Assembly (NCBI GenBank): GCA_947259005.1
Contig: CAMYKP010000007.1
Location: 1 to 64,000, forward strand
Source: an uncultured Parasphingopyxis sp.
Lineage (GTDB): Bacteria > Pseudomonadota > Alphaproteobacteria > Sphingomonadales > Sphingomonadaceae
Reading direction: 5' to 3'
DNA: 64,000 nt
Numbering within the stretch: the stretch's first letter is position 1; every line of letters begins with the position of its first letter. Shown here piece after piece: positions 24,748 to 34,101 of this stretch. The position numbers and the translations under genes are program-made. The notes beneath the pieces were generated by a model that did no database searches, had not been told where the DNA came from, and worked only from the letters and a program-made list of their open reading frames with translations.

Positions 24748-25938
24748 ATGCGCAAGTTCGCCATCCAAGCGGCGCTCGCTACTACCGCGCTCACATTGGC
24801 GGCTACGCCAGCGCTGGCTCGCGACGATTCTTGGTATATCGGTGCAGAGGCCGGTGGAACGATCATCAGCAATGCTGATATCGATGTCACCAATTCAGCC
24901 GGTGTATTCACCAACAATGCCTATAGCATCAACACGGAGCCTGGCTTCGACGTTGGCGGCATTCTGGGTTATGATTTCGGCTGGTTCCGTCTGGAAGCCG
25001 ACGTTTCGTATCGCCGCGCTGAAGTCACGACGATTGAACAGAATCTCGGTTCGATCCTGCCGATCGCAGGCACGGTTACCGGCACGAGTGTCAACTACAA
25101 CCCGGGTGGTCCGAACGGTTCGCCTCCAGGCAACCCGTTCCAGTGGAATGGCGCCCAGGGCAGCATGCGGATCCTCGCATTCATGGCCAATGGTCTTCTG
25201 GACTTTGGCGATGATGACGGTTTCCAGGGTTACATCGGTGGTGGTGTTGGCATCGCCCGCACCAGCTTTGACGGTATCCGCGTTACGGACGCTGCTCCGG
25301 TAATCACCGACGATTCGGATTCGGGCTTCGCCTGGCAGCTTGTTGCCGGCGTTCGCTATCCGCTTTCCCGGAATTTCGACATTGGTGTGAAGTATCGTTT
25401 CTTCAACCAGGACAATGTCGGAACGAACAGCTTCTACAGCACGTCGGACGAAACGGATGTCCGCTCGCACAGTGCGCTGGTTACGCTGACCTACAACTTT
25501 GGTTCGCCTCCGCCGCCTCCTGTAGCGCCTCCGCCTCCTCCGGTCGTAACGCCTCCGCCGCCGGTAGAGCCTCCGCCTCCGCCGCCTCCGTGTGAGCCTG
25601 GTCCGTTCCTGGTGTTCTTCGACTGGGATCAGTCGGACATTCGCCCGGACGCAGCTTCGGTGCTTGATGCGGTTGCTGCCCAGTATCAGACCGGTCGTTG
25701 CCCGACCTCGGTTATGCTTGCTGGTCACGCTGACAGGTCCGGTTCGGCTACTTACAACGTCGGCCTGTCCGAACGTCGTAACGCATCTGTCCGTGCATAC
25801 CTCGCTTCGCGCGGTGTTCCGGATGGTTCGATGTCGAGTGAAGCCTTTGGTGAAGGTCGTCCGCTGGTCGACACCGCCGATGGGGTTCGCGAACAGCAGA
25901 ACCGTCGCGTTGAGATCACTTACGGCCCAGGCATGTAA
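24748..25938 (+). CDS. OmpA-family outer-membrane porin
   Basis: The protein of 396 residues has a signal peptide (cleavage near residue 25, TPALA-RDD) and an eight-stranded barrel domain to about residue 252, ending ALVTLTYNFG. A long proline-rich linker of PPPPP blocks with valines follows (about 254-282), then a C-terminal OmpA peptidoglycan-binding domain. That domain has VFFDWDQSDIRPDA and the NVGLSERRNASVRAYL, GEGRPLV and NRRVEITY motifs. It anchors the outer membrane to the wall. Codon use and a GAAAGGGGAAAG ribosome site suggest high expression, and a strong intrinsic terminator follows. This is the usual abundant sphingomonad OmpA protein, larger than E. coli OmpA because of the linker. 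Confidence 0.93.
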   Translation: MRKFAIQAALATTALTLAATPALARDDSWYIGAEAGGTIISNADIDVTNSAGVFTNNAYSINTEPGFDVGGILGYDFGWFRLEADVSYRRAEVTTIEQNLGSILPIAGTVTGTSVNYNPGGPNGSPPGNPFQWNGAQGSMRILAFMANGLLDFGDDDGFQGYIGGGVGIARTSFDGIRVTDAAPVITDDSDSGFAWQLVAGVRYPLSRNFDIGVKYRFFNQDNVGTNSFYSTSDETDVRSHSALVTLTYNFGSPPPPPVAPPPPPVVTPPPPVEPPPPPPPCEPGPFLVFFDWDQSDIRPDAASVLDAVAAQYQTGRCPTSVMLAGHADRSGSATYNVGLSERRNASVRAYLASRGVPDGSMSSEAFGEGRPLVDTADGVREQQNRRVEITYGPGM

Positions 25939-25963
25939 GGATCGGCGCAAGCCAATAAGAAGA

Positions 25964-25994
25964 GGGGCCGGTCTTGCGACCGGCCCCTTTTTTT
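25964..25994 (+). terminator. Strong intrinsic terminator
   Basis: A perfect 10-bp stem (GGGGCCGGTC 25964-25973 and GACCGGCCCC 25978-25987) with a TTGC tetraloop is followed by seven T residues. It ends ompA-like transcription. Confidence 0.9.
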
Positions 25995-26037
25995 ATGTGT
26001 TGTGAAAGGCGACGGTTATCTGGCGCTGTGCATTCGG

Positions 26038-28074
26038 TCAGATCGTCGCGAATATATCGAGCGTCCGCTCTGTCATGTGCTCCATCGCAAAATGATTGCT
26101 GGCCCAGGCGCGAAGGTCTTCCCGTGCAGTGTGTTTCCGCTCTTCATCGTAGCGCGATAGCGCAAGCAGATGATTGGCCGCTTCCTGCGGGTCCGGCGCT
26201 TCGGCATCGGTCATTACAAGATTGGCCCGATGCGGAGCAACCGCTTCAGGGGCGCCACCGGCCGGTGTGGTGATCACCGGTAAGCCGGCCAGTTGCGCCT
26301 CGATCAGCGCATTGGGCACGCCTTCATGGCGCGACGTCAACCCGAGCGCATCCATTTTTCTCAGCCAAAAGCCGACATGCGTGGTTCGGCCAACGAACAG
26401 GGTCCGCTCCACTATTCCTGCACCGCGCGCAAATTCCTCGGCTGCACTGCGCAATGGACCGTTACCGGCGATGATAAACCTCGCTTGCGGGTCTTCGCTT
26501 GCCAGCGCGGCGCAGATTTCCAGCCACAGCAAGGGGCGCTTATTGTCGTCGAACCGCATGACCCCGCCAAAGGTGAAACCGGAATCGCCGGTCCGCGCAT
26601 CGAACCGTTTCCAGCGAGACCTTTCATCATCGGGCGCGTCGACGGGCAGGGGCACTACGCCATTGGCGACCGTTTCCACGCTGCCTTTTCGCAAGCCTAG
26701 CCACTCTTCATAGGCGCTCGCTGCAATCTTTGAATTGGCGGTCAGGGTTACGCCCTTTGCGGACAGAAGGCCGCGATACAGGGTTTTTTGTTCGGGCTTT
26801 TGCCGGTCTGTCCGGGTATTTGGCGGCATTGTGCGGACATTGAGGATGATGCGGGGGACATTCGCCATCAATGCCGCAAGACCCGCAGCGAATATCATTC
26901 CGTCTTGCCATATCTGGACGACATCCGGAGCTTCATAGCGCAATAGCTCGGTCAGCCGGATGACGCCCTCGCGCATCCTTGGTGGCAACAATGCTATTAG
27001 CTGCCGCGAGGAGGCGAGCATCGATGTATCGGGATTGCCACCCCAGAGCTGGGCCGAAAGATAGTCGGAAACGCGGATATTGGCCTTTTCCAGCCGTGCC
27101 AGATAGAAATCGTTGCTCCGCCGACGATCGAGCTTTCGGCAGAAAATGCTGACCGGGCCGTGGATGCGGCTTCCATTGTCGGCCTTTGCCGAGAGCCCGA
27201 GAGCGGTATTTGCAAGTTGGCGCTCGGCGCCGCCGCCGCCCAGTGAACCACCGATCAGGACGACTCCCCCGATGGAATTTTCAGGCCTGGTGGGCGGGAA
27301 ATTTGTGCGCCGCTCAAGAGCGATTGCGAGTAATGTGTCGAGTGCCGCTACGCTGGGCGGGCCGGCTGCATGTGGTCCGCTGAACAATCGTGCCGCTCGG
27401 TGCATGTCGCGGGCGAACTCAGGGTCTATGGTTGCCGACCCGCCCGTCTCCAGAAGTGCGAGCGCTTCATCAAAACGGCCTGCCATTCGCAGCAATCGTG
27501 CCTTTTCCATGGCGATTTCAGCGGCTAAATTTCCCGCAGGTTCGGCCTTGTCTAAAAGCGCAAAGGCTCCGTCGCGATCGTCCAGCAAAGCAAGGCAACG
27601 GGCGATGAGCAGGGCGGTGGCAGGGTCGTCTTCGGCGTCAGAGGTGGATGTGTGACTGGCCAGCATCTGTGTCGCAGCCGATGCTCCGTAGGCTTTCGAA
27701 AATGTACGAAGATATTCCGGGAAGATATTGTAAGAATTGGGAAATCTCTCAACCATACCGCGCCAACACAGGCGCGCCAATTCTGCATCTCCCGACAGGT
27801 TCAGGAGCTTCCCGACGAAAAACTGTAGCCGCTCATTTTCCGGAAATTGCACCGCGATATCTACCGCGCGCGACAACAGCCAGGGCGTATAGTCTCCCCG
27901 GTCGGCTTCTTCGACCAGCGCTGCCGCTTCGGCTAGCGCTTCTTCCTCGGTCAGGACCACCGCCACGGAATCCAGAACGCCCCGATCGAGCGCTTCGGTC
28001 AACGGATCCGCCATGGGCGATAGCGCCGGGCGTTGCACGGGGGCGGGTAAGCTGCCAGTCACAATCTTCGCCAT
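26038..28074 (-). CDS. GT4-type glycosyltransferase with N-terminal helical repeats
   Basis: From the ATG at 28074 the protein has 678 residues. About the first 250 are alanine- and leucine-rich helical hairpins resembling TPR-like repeats. The rest is a GT-B glycosyltransferase. A nucleotide-fold start GGVVLIGGSLGGGGAERQL is followed by FTFGGVMRFDDNKRPLLWLE and the donor-site motif SRHEGVPNALIEAQLAGLPVITT with its E-x7-E pair. It should transfer a sugar from a nucleotide donor in capsule or surface-glycan assembly. The start is uncertain: the frame is open far upstream into the divergent gene, and no good ribosome site precedes 28074. Confidence 0.82.
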   Translation of the reverse strand: MAKIVTGSLPAPVQRPALSPMADPLTEALDRGVLDSVAVVLTEEEALAEAAALVEEADRGDYTPWLLSRAVDIAVQFPENERLQFFVGKLLNLSGDAELARLCWRGMVERFPNSYNIFPEYLRTFSKAYGASAATQMLASHTSTSDAEDDPATALLIARCLALLDDRDGAFALLDKAEPAGNLAAEIAMEKARLLRMAGRFDEALALLETGGSATIDPEFARDMHRAARLFSGPHAAGPPSVAALDTLLAIALERRTNFPPTRPENSIGGVVLIGGSLGGGGAERQLANTALGLSAKADNGSRIHGPVSIFCRKLDRRRSNDFYLARLEKANIRVSDYLSAQLWGGNPDTSMLASSRQLIALLPPRMREGVIRLTELLRYEAPDVVQIWQDGMIFAAGLAALMANVPRIILNVRTMPPNTRTDRQKPEQKTLYRGLLSAKGVTLTANSKIAASAYEEWLGLRKGSVETVANGVVPLPVDAPDDERSRWKRFDARTGDSGFTFGGVMRFDDNKRPLLWLEICAALASEDPQARFIIAGNGPLRSAAEEFARGAGIVERTLFVGRTTHVGFWLRKMDALGLTSRHEGVPNALIEAQLAGLPVITTPAGGAPEAVAPHRANLVMTDAEAPDPQEAANHLLALSRYDEERKHTAREDLRAWASNHFAMEHMTERTLDIFATI

Positions 28075-28077
28075 AGA

Positions 28078-29448
28078 ATGCGGCGGCGTGCGCCGCAAAT
28101 GCGAAGAGGAGTTAGGGTTCTGGCGCGATTTCCAAATGACAGGCTGCTGGAAAAACTGGCGCGACTTCCGATAGAGTCGATTCAACTCCGGGCAGCGCGC
28201 ATGGCTGCGGAACGGGCGATGCATTGGGTAGCCCTGCGGGGTGGATCCCGCGACCCTTATGTTCTGGCCCGCCTGGGGCTTTACCCGTTTGCCATGGCGC
28301 ATGAGGCATCGGATGCGCGGGGGCGTGTGGGGCATGCTCTGGCCGCTGCCGCGCTTGGCGAGGCCGATAGCGGGACGATGGATATACTTGCCTCGCTGCA
28401 AGGAAATCGGCGCAAACTCGCTGCAAAATTGATATCCCTGCATGATCGCAAAGCGGCGCTGGAATTGCTCGCACCCGAAGATCATCAGGCGATTGCAGCC
28501 TGTCTCCTGGCGCTGGACCGGCCGGAAGATGCCCGCCGGCATATTGAGGCGGCGCACGTGGATGCGCGAGAGGCGGCGGCAATTCGTGCGCATATCGAGA
28601 TTTGCGCTGGCAATTTCGAAGCAGCGAGGTCGGCTCTCAACGCTATGTTTGCGCATGATGGCATCAGCGCGCCGCTCGGGCCCGGTTTCGAGCCTTACTC
28701 CATCGACGATTTATCCAGCGACCTTGCGTCCGTTGCCGATGGCCCCAAGGTCTCGGTGGTCATTCCCTACCATAACGCTGCTGCGACGATCGAAACGGCC
28801 ATCGCTTCCATGACCATGCAAAGCTGGCGCAATGTGGAGATACTGGCGGTCGATGATCGCTCTGAGGATGAGAGTCGGGCGATTGTCCAGCGCCTTGCGG
28901 AAGCCGATAACCGTCTGGTTCCACTGGAAAACAGCCGGGAGCCTGGCGTCTATGGCGCACGCAATACGGCGATTGCCGCTGCGACGGGCGACTATGTCAC
29001 CTTCCTTGACGCTGACGACTGGTCGCCGGGGGAAAGGCTTGCGCGCCAGATGGAATCGCTAGTTTCCAGGGCCGTGACCATTTCCAATCATATTCGCATG
29101 GACGAGGCTGGCAGGCCCGTGGCGCCGCGGATATTCCCTCTCGTTCGGCCTGTGCCGATCACAATGGCGCTTCGGCGTGAGGCGCTTCTTGCTGCCGGAC
29201 CATTCGACGAGGAGACGACCGGTGCGGATTCGGAAATGTTCGCACGGCTCGAAATGCTCCATGGCAAGGCGGCGGTAGCCAGGGACTCCGCAGTAATGCT
29301 GGTTGCGCGCTGGCGCTCCGGCTCGTTGAGCCAGGACAAGGAGGGCGGGTTGCTGGGCCTTGAGCGTCATCGCTACCGCGCCGAATGGATGTTCCGTCAT
29401 GCCGGTCTCGAAGCACCGCGCTTGCCAGATGAGCCGGGCAGGGCATAG
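28078..29448 (+). CDS. GT2-type glycosyltransferase with N-terminal helical domain
   Basis: The protein of up to 456 residues has a helical N-terminal region of about 220 residues and then a GT-A domain. That domain has KVSVVIPYHNAAATIETAIASM, LAVDDRSEDES, and the metal-binding DADD in VTFLDADDWSPGERL; it ends at a conserved RRYRAEW-like segment. It probably adds a sugar in the same surface-polysaccharide pathway as its neighbours. The ATG at 28078 is only three bases from the divergent gene's ATG, and a strong AAGAGGAG lies further in at about 28104. The true start may therefore be downstream (ATG 28099 or a CTG at 28120). Confidence 0.82.
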   Translation: MRRRAPQMRRGVRVLARFPNDRLLEKLARLPIESIQLRAARMAAERAMHWVALRGGSRDPYVLARLGLYPFAMAHEASDARGRVGHALAAAALGEADSGTMDILASLQGNRRKLAAKLISLHDRKAALELLAPEDHQAIAACLLALDRPEDARRHIEAAHVDAREAAAIRAHIEICAGNFEAARSALNAMFAHDGISAPLGPGFEPYSIDDLSSDLASVADGPKVSVVIPYHNAAATIETAIASMTMQSWRNVEILAVDDRSEDESRAIVQRLAEADNRLVPLENSREPGVYGARNTAIAAATGDYVTFLDADDWSPGERLARQMESLVSRAVTISNHIRMDEAGRPVAPRIFPLVRPVPITMALRREALLAAGPFDEETTGADSEMFARLEMLHGKAAVARDSAVMLVARWRSGSLSQDKEGGLLGLERHRYRAEWMFRHAGLEAPRLPDEPGRA

Positions 29449-29481
29449 ACACGCGGCATATGCAATTCGAGGACGCCACCA

Positions 29482-31179
29482 ATTAACGAAGACATTCCCC
29501 GCGATCCGGATGCAGCGGCGCTGGACGCACAGTTACGCGAAGAGAAAGCCGCGCGTGAAGCGGCCGAACGACAGGTGTTAGCGCTGACGACCGAAAAGCG
29601 CCTGCTGGAATATCGCGTCATAAATGCGCATCGCACGCTGGCTCATGGCCTGGGCCGGGCGCTGATCGAGGCGCGCAGCCTGAAAGGCCTGCTGGCCTTG
29701 CCGGGACGCGTGAGGCGATTGAGCATGAAACAGCGGGCCAAGCGCCGGGAGCGTGTCCCCAACAGCTTTACGGATGACGTTGCAGCCATATTGCGCCTCG
29801 TCGATCCGGCGTTCGAACGGGCGGCAGCCGATGGTATGGATGCCGCTGTCGACTGGGCCAAAACCCAAAAGGCGGAGCCGGTGGCAAAGGCGAGGGCGCT
29901 TGCCGAACTGGCGCACTGGTCTCTTGATGGCGATCCTGCCAAGGCGGGACGTATCGGGGAAGATGCGGCCAGGATTTTTCCCGGTGAACAGCGGTTGTTC
30001 TCTCTGGCAGTGCGATTGCGGGAAAAGGGGCTTATCCTTGCTCCGGCGCGTTTGTGCAATGCGATTTGTACGCATCAGCCGCTTTCGCAGCCCCAAAGTC
30101 GCCTCTGCGACCTGATGGCGGAAGATGCGGCACTGCTTGAACATGGGCGTTGGGGAGAGGGGCTGGAGTGCGGTTCCGCCAATAGCGGTGACGCCAGCAT
30201 GGCAATTGTCTGCCCACCTCGATGGACGGCGCTTCCATGGGTGCTGCAGGCACAGCAAGACGCAGCTGCCGCCGGTTTGTCCGTGTCTATCGTGACACCG
30301 GCCGACACGGTGAATTTCCCGGAATTTTCTTCCGTCCACATTTTTGCTGATTCGATCGCCATGGCCTGCGCATCCGTCAGCGAAGCCCGCACGTCGGGGT
30401 GCCGTATCATACTCGATATCGCCAATCCGCCCTCATCGATGCTGGCTCCGATGGGCAGCGAGCGTGCGACGGTCGATACTATCCGGCTGAAGGGTCTTGC
30501 TGCCCTTGCCGAAACGGTAATCGTTCGCAGCCGGTCATTGGCAAGACATTTGGATGCGCTGGATATCGATCATCTCGTGACCGGTGATGCACGCAATATG
30601 GCGGCCGAAATCGACGAGGGTGCAATAGCCACTGCTTTGGCGGAATATGGCGCCAGATCGGGTGTGCGCTCGATCGGCTGTTTTGCGGCGCTGGATGGCG
30701 ATCCGGGCATAGCCAACTGCCTCGAAGCATTTGCCGCTATTGCGGCCTCTGGCGACGCCGCACAGCTGTTGATATTCGGCAAGGGAAGCCATGCTGCGCA
30801 TTTGGCGGGAATGGCGGATACGCTCGGCATTGCCGGGCAAGTCCAGTTCATCGGGATGCCGCCACCGCAGCGCTGGTCTGCCTTGCTTGCAGCGCTTGAT
30901 CTGGCGGTGTTTCCGCGGAATGCGGATGAAGCACTCGGCTCCGAGATTCCTATCCTGTTCGTCCAAGCGCTCGCCTGGAAGCGCCCCTTGCTTGCCAGCG
31001 AAACCGCCTGGAATGCGCAAGCGGCCTTTGTTGCCGACCCGGGCAGCGTGTTAACGGCGGACGGCGATCTCGCTGAGCAGTTGCGGGCGGCGCTCCGGCA
31101 TCCCGCCGGTACTTTTCAGCCTACTTTTGTCGATGACCCGTTGGCCGCTCTCTATCAAGCGTTCACACAGCCTTCATAG
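29482..31179 (+). CDS. Glycosyltransferase-like protein, probable ATT start
   Basis: The frame encodes about 565 residues if it begins at ATT 29482. That codon follows GAGGA (29469-29473) by eight bases, and the next bases encode a continuous coiled coil (DAQLREEKAAREAAERQ, then LTTEKRLLEYRV). The first conventional start, GTG 29575, would cut this coil and has no ribosome site. A helical middle is followed by a GT-B-like C-terminal domain (IGCFAALDGD, LLIFGKGSHAAHL, VQFIGMPPPQRWSALLAALDLAVFPRN). The usual E-x7-E motif is degenerate, so activity is uncertain. The gene lies 33 bases behind the GT2 gene and belongs to the same operon. Confidence 0.7.
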   Translation: MNEDIPRDPDAAALDAQLREEKAAREAAERQVLALTTEKRLLEYRVINAHRTLAHGLGRALIEARSLKGLLALPGRVRRLSMKQRAKRRERVPNSFTDDVAAILRLVDPAFERAAADGMDAAVDWAKTQKAEPVAKARALAELAHWSLDGDPAKAGRIGEDAARIFPGEQRLFSLAVRLREKGLILAPARLCNAICTHQPLSQPQSRLCDLMAEDAALLEHGRWGEGLECGSANSGDASMAIVCPPRWTALPWVLQAQQDAAAAGLSVSIVTPADTVNFPEFSSVHIFADSIAMACASVSEARTSGCRIILDIANPPSSMLAPMGSERATVDTIRLKGLAALAETVIVRSRSLARHLDALDIDHLVTGDARNMAAEIDEGAIATALAEYGARSGVRSIGCFAALDGDPGIANCLEAFAAIAASGDAAQLLIFGKGSHAAHLAGMADTLGIAGQVQFIGMPPPQRWSALLAALDLAVFPRNADEALGSEIPILFVQALAWKRPLLASETAWNAQAAFVADPGSVLTADGDLAEQLRAALRHPAGTFQPTFVDDPLAALYQAFTQPS

Positions 31180-31257
31180 GCGAGTTTTAATTGTATCAGG
31201 GTGGCGCTTGCCGGTCGGCTATTGTAACAGCGCTCAAGGATTTTTGGGACTATTGCA

Positions 31258-32574
31258 ATGCGTATTGCCATGATTGGGACAGGCTATGTGGGCCTTGTTT
31301 CCGGCGCCTGTTTTTCGGATTTCGGCCATCAGGTCATCTGCGTCGACAAGGATGCGGACAAGATCGCTGCGCTCGAAAAGGGCATCATGCCAATCTATGA
31401 ACCTGGGCTTGAAGCCCTGGTTGCGCATAATGTCGATGCCGGCAGATTGTCTTTCACGACAGACCTTGCCGAGGGTGTCGCCGGGGCCGATGCTGTTTTC
31501 ATTGCTGTTGGCACGCCCTCGCGGCGCGGGGACGGCCATGCCGACCTCACCTATGTATATGCGGCGGCCAAGGAGATCGCCGGGGCGCTGACCGGGCCGG
31601 CCGTCGTGGTTACGAAATCGACTGTGCCCGTCGGGACCGGAGATGAAGTCGAGCGACTGATCCGGGAGACGGCTCCCGATGCCGAAGTATCGGTTGCATC
31701 GAACCCGGAGTTTTTACGGGAAGGCGCGGCGATTACCGACTTCAAGCACCCGGACAGGATTGTTGCAGGGGTGGAGGATGCCCGTGCCCGCGAACTTCTC
31801 GAAGCGATTTATCGCCCGCTCAATCTCAACCGCGCGCCATTGCTCTTCACGACGCGCCGGACGGCCGAGATCATCAAATATGCGGCCAATGCGTTTCTGG
31901 CGACGAAGATTACATTCATCAACGAGATTGCCGATCTGTGCGAGGCGGTTGGCGCCGATGTGCAGATGGTGTCGCGCGGTATTGGCCTCGATAATCGTAT
32001 CGGATCCAAGTTCCTCCATGCAGGCCCGGGTTATGGCGGTTCCTGCTTTCCAAAAGACACGCTCGCGCTGTTGAAGACCGCCGAAGACGAGCAGGTGCCG
32101 CTGCGGATCGTGGAGTCCGTGGTCAAGGTGAACGATGCGCGCAAACGCGCAATGGGGCGCAAGGTAGCCAAGGCGATGAATGGCGATGTGCGGGGCAAGA
32201 CGGTCGCTCTATTGGGCCTGACGTTCAAGCCGAACACCGACGACATGCGCGATTCCCCCTCCATTTCGATCATCCAGGCGCTGCAGGATGAAGGCGCGAC
32301 GATCCGCGCATACGATCCTGAAGGCACCGAACAGGCTCGCACTGTCCTCGAAAATGTCGAATTTTGCGACAATCCCTATGATGCGGCAACCGGTGCCGAT
32401 GCGCTTGTCATCGTGACGGAGTGGGACGAGTTCCGGGCGCTCGATCTTGATCGCGTTGCCGAGATACTGGCCCAGCCGATATTGGTCGACCTGCGGAACA
32501 TCTATTCGCTTGAAGAGGCTGCACTGGCGGGCCTCGCCTATCATGGCATCGGCCAAATGGGGGCGGCAGCCTGA
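31258..32574 (+). CDS. ugd: UDP-glucose 6-dehydrogenase
   Basis: The 438-residue enzyme starts with the Rossmann motif MRIAMIGTGYVGLVSGACFSDFGH and contains VGTPSRRGDGHADLTYV, STVPVGTGDEV and ASNPEFLREGAAI. Its catalytic cysteine is C263 in GGSCFPKDT, and it ends with the NTDDMRDSPS and ADALVIVTEWDEF signatures. It oxidises UDP-glucose to UDP-glucuronate with two NAD+, supplying the uronic-acid precursor for capsule. Four bases separate its stop from the downstream capsule-export permease gene, which puts precursor supply and export in one operon. Confidence 0.95.
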   Translation: MRIAMIGTGYVGLVSGACFSDFGHQVICVDKDADKIAALEKGIMPIYEPGLEALVAHNVDAGRLSFTTDLAEGVAGADAVFIAVGTPSRRGDGHADLTYVYAAAKEIAGALTGPAVVVTKSTVPVGTGDEVERLIRETAPDAEVSVASNPEFLREGAAITDFKHPDRIVAGVEDARARELLEAIYRPLNLNRAPLLFTTRRTAEIIKYAANAFLATKITFINEIADLCEAVGADVQMVSRGIGLDNRIGSKFLHAGPGYGGSCFPKDTLALLKTAEDEQVPLRIVESVVKVNDARKRAMGRKVAKAMNGDVRGKTVALLGLTFKPNTDDMRDSPSISIIQALQDEGATIRAYDPEGTEQARTVLENVEFCDNPYDAATGADALVIVTEWDEFRALDLDRVAEILAQPILVDLRNIYSLEEAALAGLAYHGIGQMGAAA

Positions 32575-32578
32575 CATC

Positions 32579-33436
32579 ATGGCAAAGCAGCTTCCCACCC
32601 GAACAGGCGATGCCCTGCCGTTCAGCAGGGATTGGTTTGCCGATCTTCGGCAATGCCTGATTGTGATGGGACGCGTCATTTTTGCCGTGATTATTCGCGA
32701 ATCGCGGACGCGCTATGGCAATTCCAAAATCGGCTATGCTTGGGCAATCGTCGATCCGCTGGTGACAACTGCTGTTTTCGTAACCGTGTTTGCGATGCTC
32801 GGACGGCAATCGCCGGTGGGGTCTCCGATAACCGTGTTTTTCCTGACCGGCATTATTCCGCTCTTCTTCTGGAGAGGTTCGGTGAGCCAGGCGGCAAACG
32901 CGGTCAGTGCGAGCCTGGGCTTGTTGAGCTATCCACAGGTCATGCCGGCGGATATCGTGCTCGCCCGGCTTTTGCTTGAAGCCGGGACTACTATCATTGT
33001 TTTCCTGCTATTCATAACCGGTCTTTACATAGTGTTGGGCGTGTCTCCGAGCTGGTTTTTCGGTGATCCACCCCAGGTTCTGTTTGCGACGTTCGGCGTT
33101 GTTTACTTCACTGCCGGATGCTCGTTTCTCAGTTCCAGTCTTGCCCGCGTTCTGCCCATCTGGAAAAATATCTGGTCCTATATGAGTCGGCCGATCTGGC
33201 TTCTCTCAGGATTGTTTTTCACGCTCGAACAGCTGCCGCACGGTTTGCGTTCCTATATGGCCTATAATCCTGTTGCCCATGTCGTGGAATGGTTCCGTTC
33301 CGCGACGATCCCGACGTTCGAAAGCAGCGCATATTCGATTGTCTATCCGATGGCTTTCGCAACGATTGCCCTGATAATCGGTTTGGTTATCGATCGCATG
33401 CTGCTGCTGACGGGCGATGAGGAGATTGTAGGTTAA
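32579..33436 (+). CDS. kpsM: Capsule polysaccharide ABC transporter permease
   Basis: The 285-residue protein has six membrane segments and the ABC-2 type polysaccharide permease pattern. A cytoplasmic amphipathic start (LIVMGRVIFAVIIRESRTRYGNSKIGYAWAIVDPL) leads into the TM bundle, with a late SGLFFTLEQLPHGLRSYMAYNPVAHVVEWFRSA motif typical of KpsM/BexB/CtrC. With the KpsT-like ATPase it forms the inner-membrane transporter that moves the lipid-linked capsule to the periplasm. The ATG at 32579 follows the ugd stop directly. The frame is open upstream inside ugd, but those codons are not conserved. Confidence 0.93.
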   Translation: MAKQLPTRTGDALPFSRDWFADLRQCLIVMGRVIFAVIIRESRTRYGNSKIGYAWAIVDPLVTTAVFVTVFAMLGRQSPVGSPITVFFLTGIIPLFFWRGSVSQAANAVSASLGLLSYPQVMPADIVLARLLLEAGTTIIVFLLFITGLYIVLGVSPSWFFGDPPQVLFATFGVVYFTAGCSFLSSSLARVLPIWKNIWSYMSRPIWLLSGLFFTLEQLPHGLRSYMAYNPVAHVVEWFRSATIPTFESSAYSIVYPMAFATIALIIGLVIDRMLLLTGDEEIVG

Positions 33437-33441
33437 ACGCC

Positions 33442-34101
33442 ATGACTATCGAATTACGCAATGTTTTTAAAACATACCGTTCCCAACGGAGCGGCCGGAA
33501 GACCGTGCTCCATGATATCAATGCGGTATTCGAACGCGGCCACAGCTATGGGATATTGGGTGTAAACGGGGCCGGGAAATCCACGTTGCTGCGTATCTTG
33601 AGCGGTGCCGAGCGCCCCACATTGGGGGAGGTTCGCAAGGATGTCTCGGTCAGCTGGCGACTGGGTTTTTCATCATCGTTCAACAGCTCTCTGACGGGCA
33701 TGGAGAATTTGCGGTTCGTCTGCCGAATCTATAACGCAGACATTGAAGAAGTTTCTGACTTTGTTGAAGATTTCGCCGAGATCGGCAGTGCCATCCACGA
33801 ACCTGTGAAAAACTATTCGTCGGGCATGCGGTCGCGATTGGCATTCGCTCTCAGCATGGCTATCAGGTTTCAGGTCTATGTGATCGATGAGTCGCTTGCC
33901 GTTGGCGATTTCAAATTCCAGGAAAAATGCAAAGCCGAGTTTGCGAAGCGCAGGGAAGAGGCGGATATATTGTTGACCTCTCACATGCCCAACACGATTA
34001 AAGAATATTGCGACCGTGCCGGAGTGGTTCACAAGGGGCGCCTGGAAATGTTCGATAGCGTGGAAGAAGCCACCGAACATTATGAACGGGTTACGCAATA
34101 A
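33442..34101 (+). CDS. kpsT: Capsule polysaccharide ABC transporter ATPase
   Basis: The 219-residue ATPase has Walker A GVNGAGKST (K46), signature YSSGMRSRLAFALSM and Walker B YVIDESLAVGD, followed by a switch histidine in LLTSHMP. Small size and the FKTYRSQRSGRKTVLHDIN opening match KpsT/CtrD-type capsule exporters, distinct from larger O-antigen Wzt ATPases with C-terminal binding domains. It powers the permease encoded five bases upstream. The stop and the next start overlap as TAATG, giving translational coupling with the KpsE-like gene. Confidence 0.95.
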   Translation: MTIELRNVFKTYRSQRSGRKTVLHDINAVFERGHSYGILGVNGAGKSTLLRILSGAERPTLGEVRKDVSVSWRLGFSSSFNSSLTGMENLRFVCRIYNADIEEVSDFVEDFAEIGSAIHEPVKNYSSGMRSRLAFALSMAIRFQVYVIDESLAVGDFKFQEKCKAEFAKRREEADILLTSHMPNTIKEYCDRAGVVHKGRLEMFDSVEEATEHYERVTQ

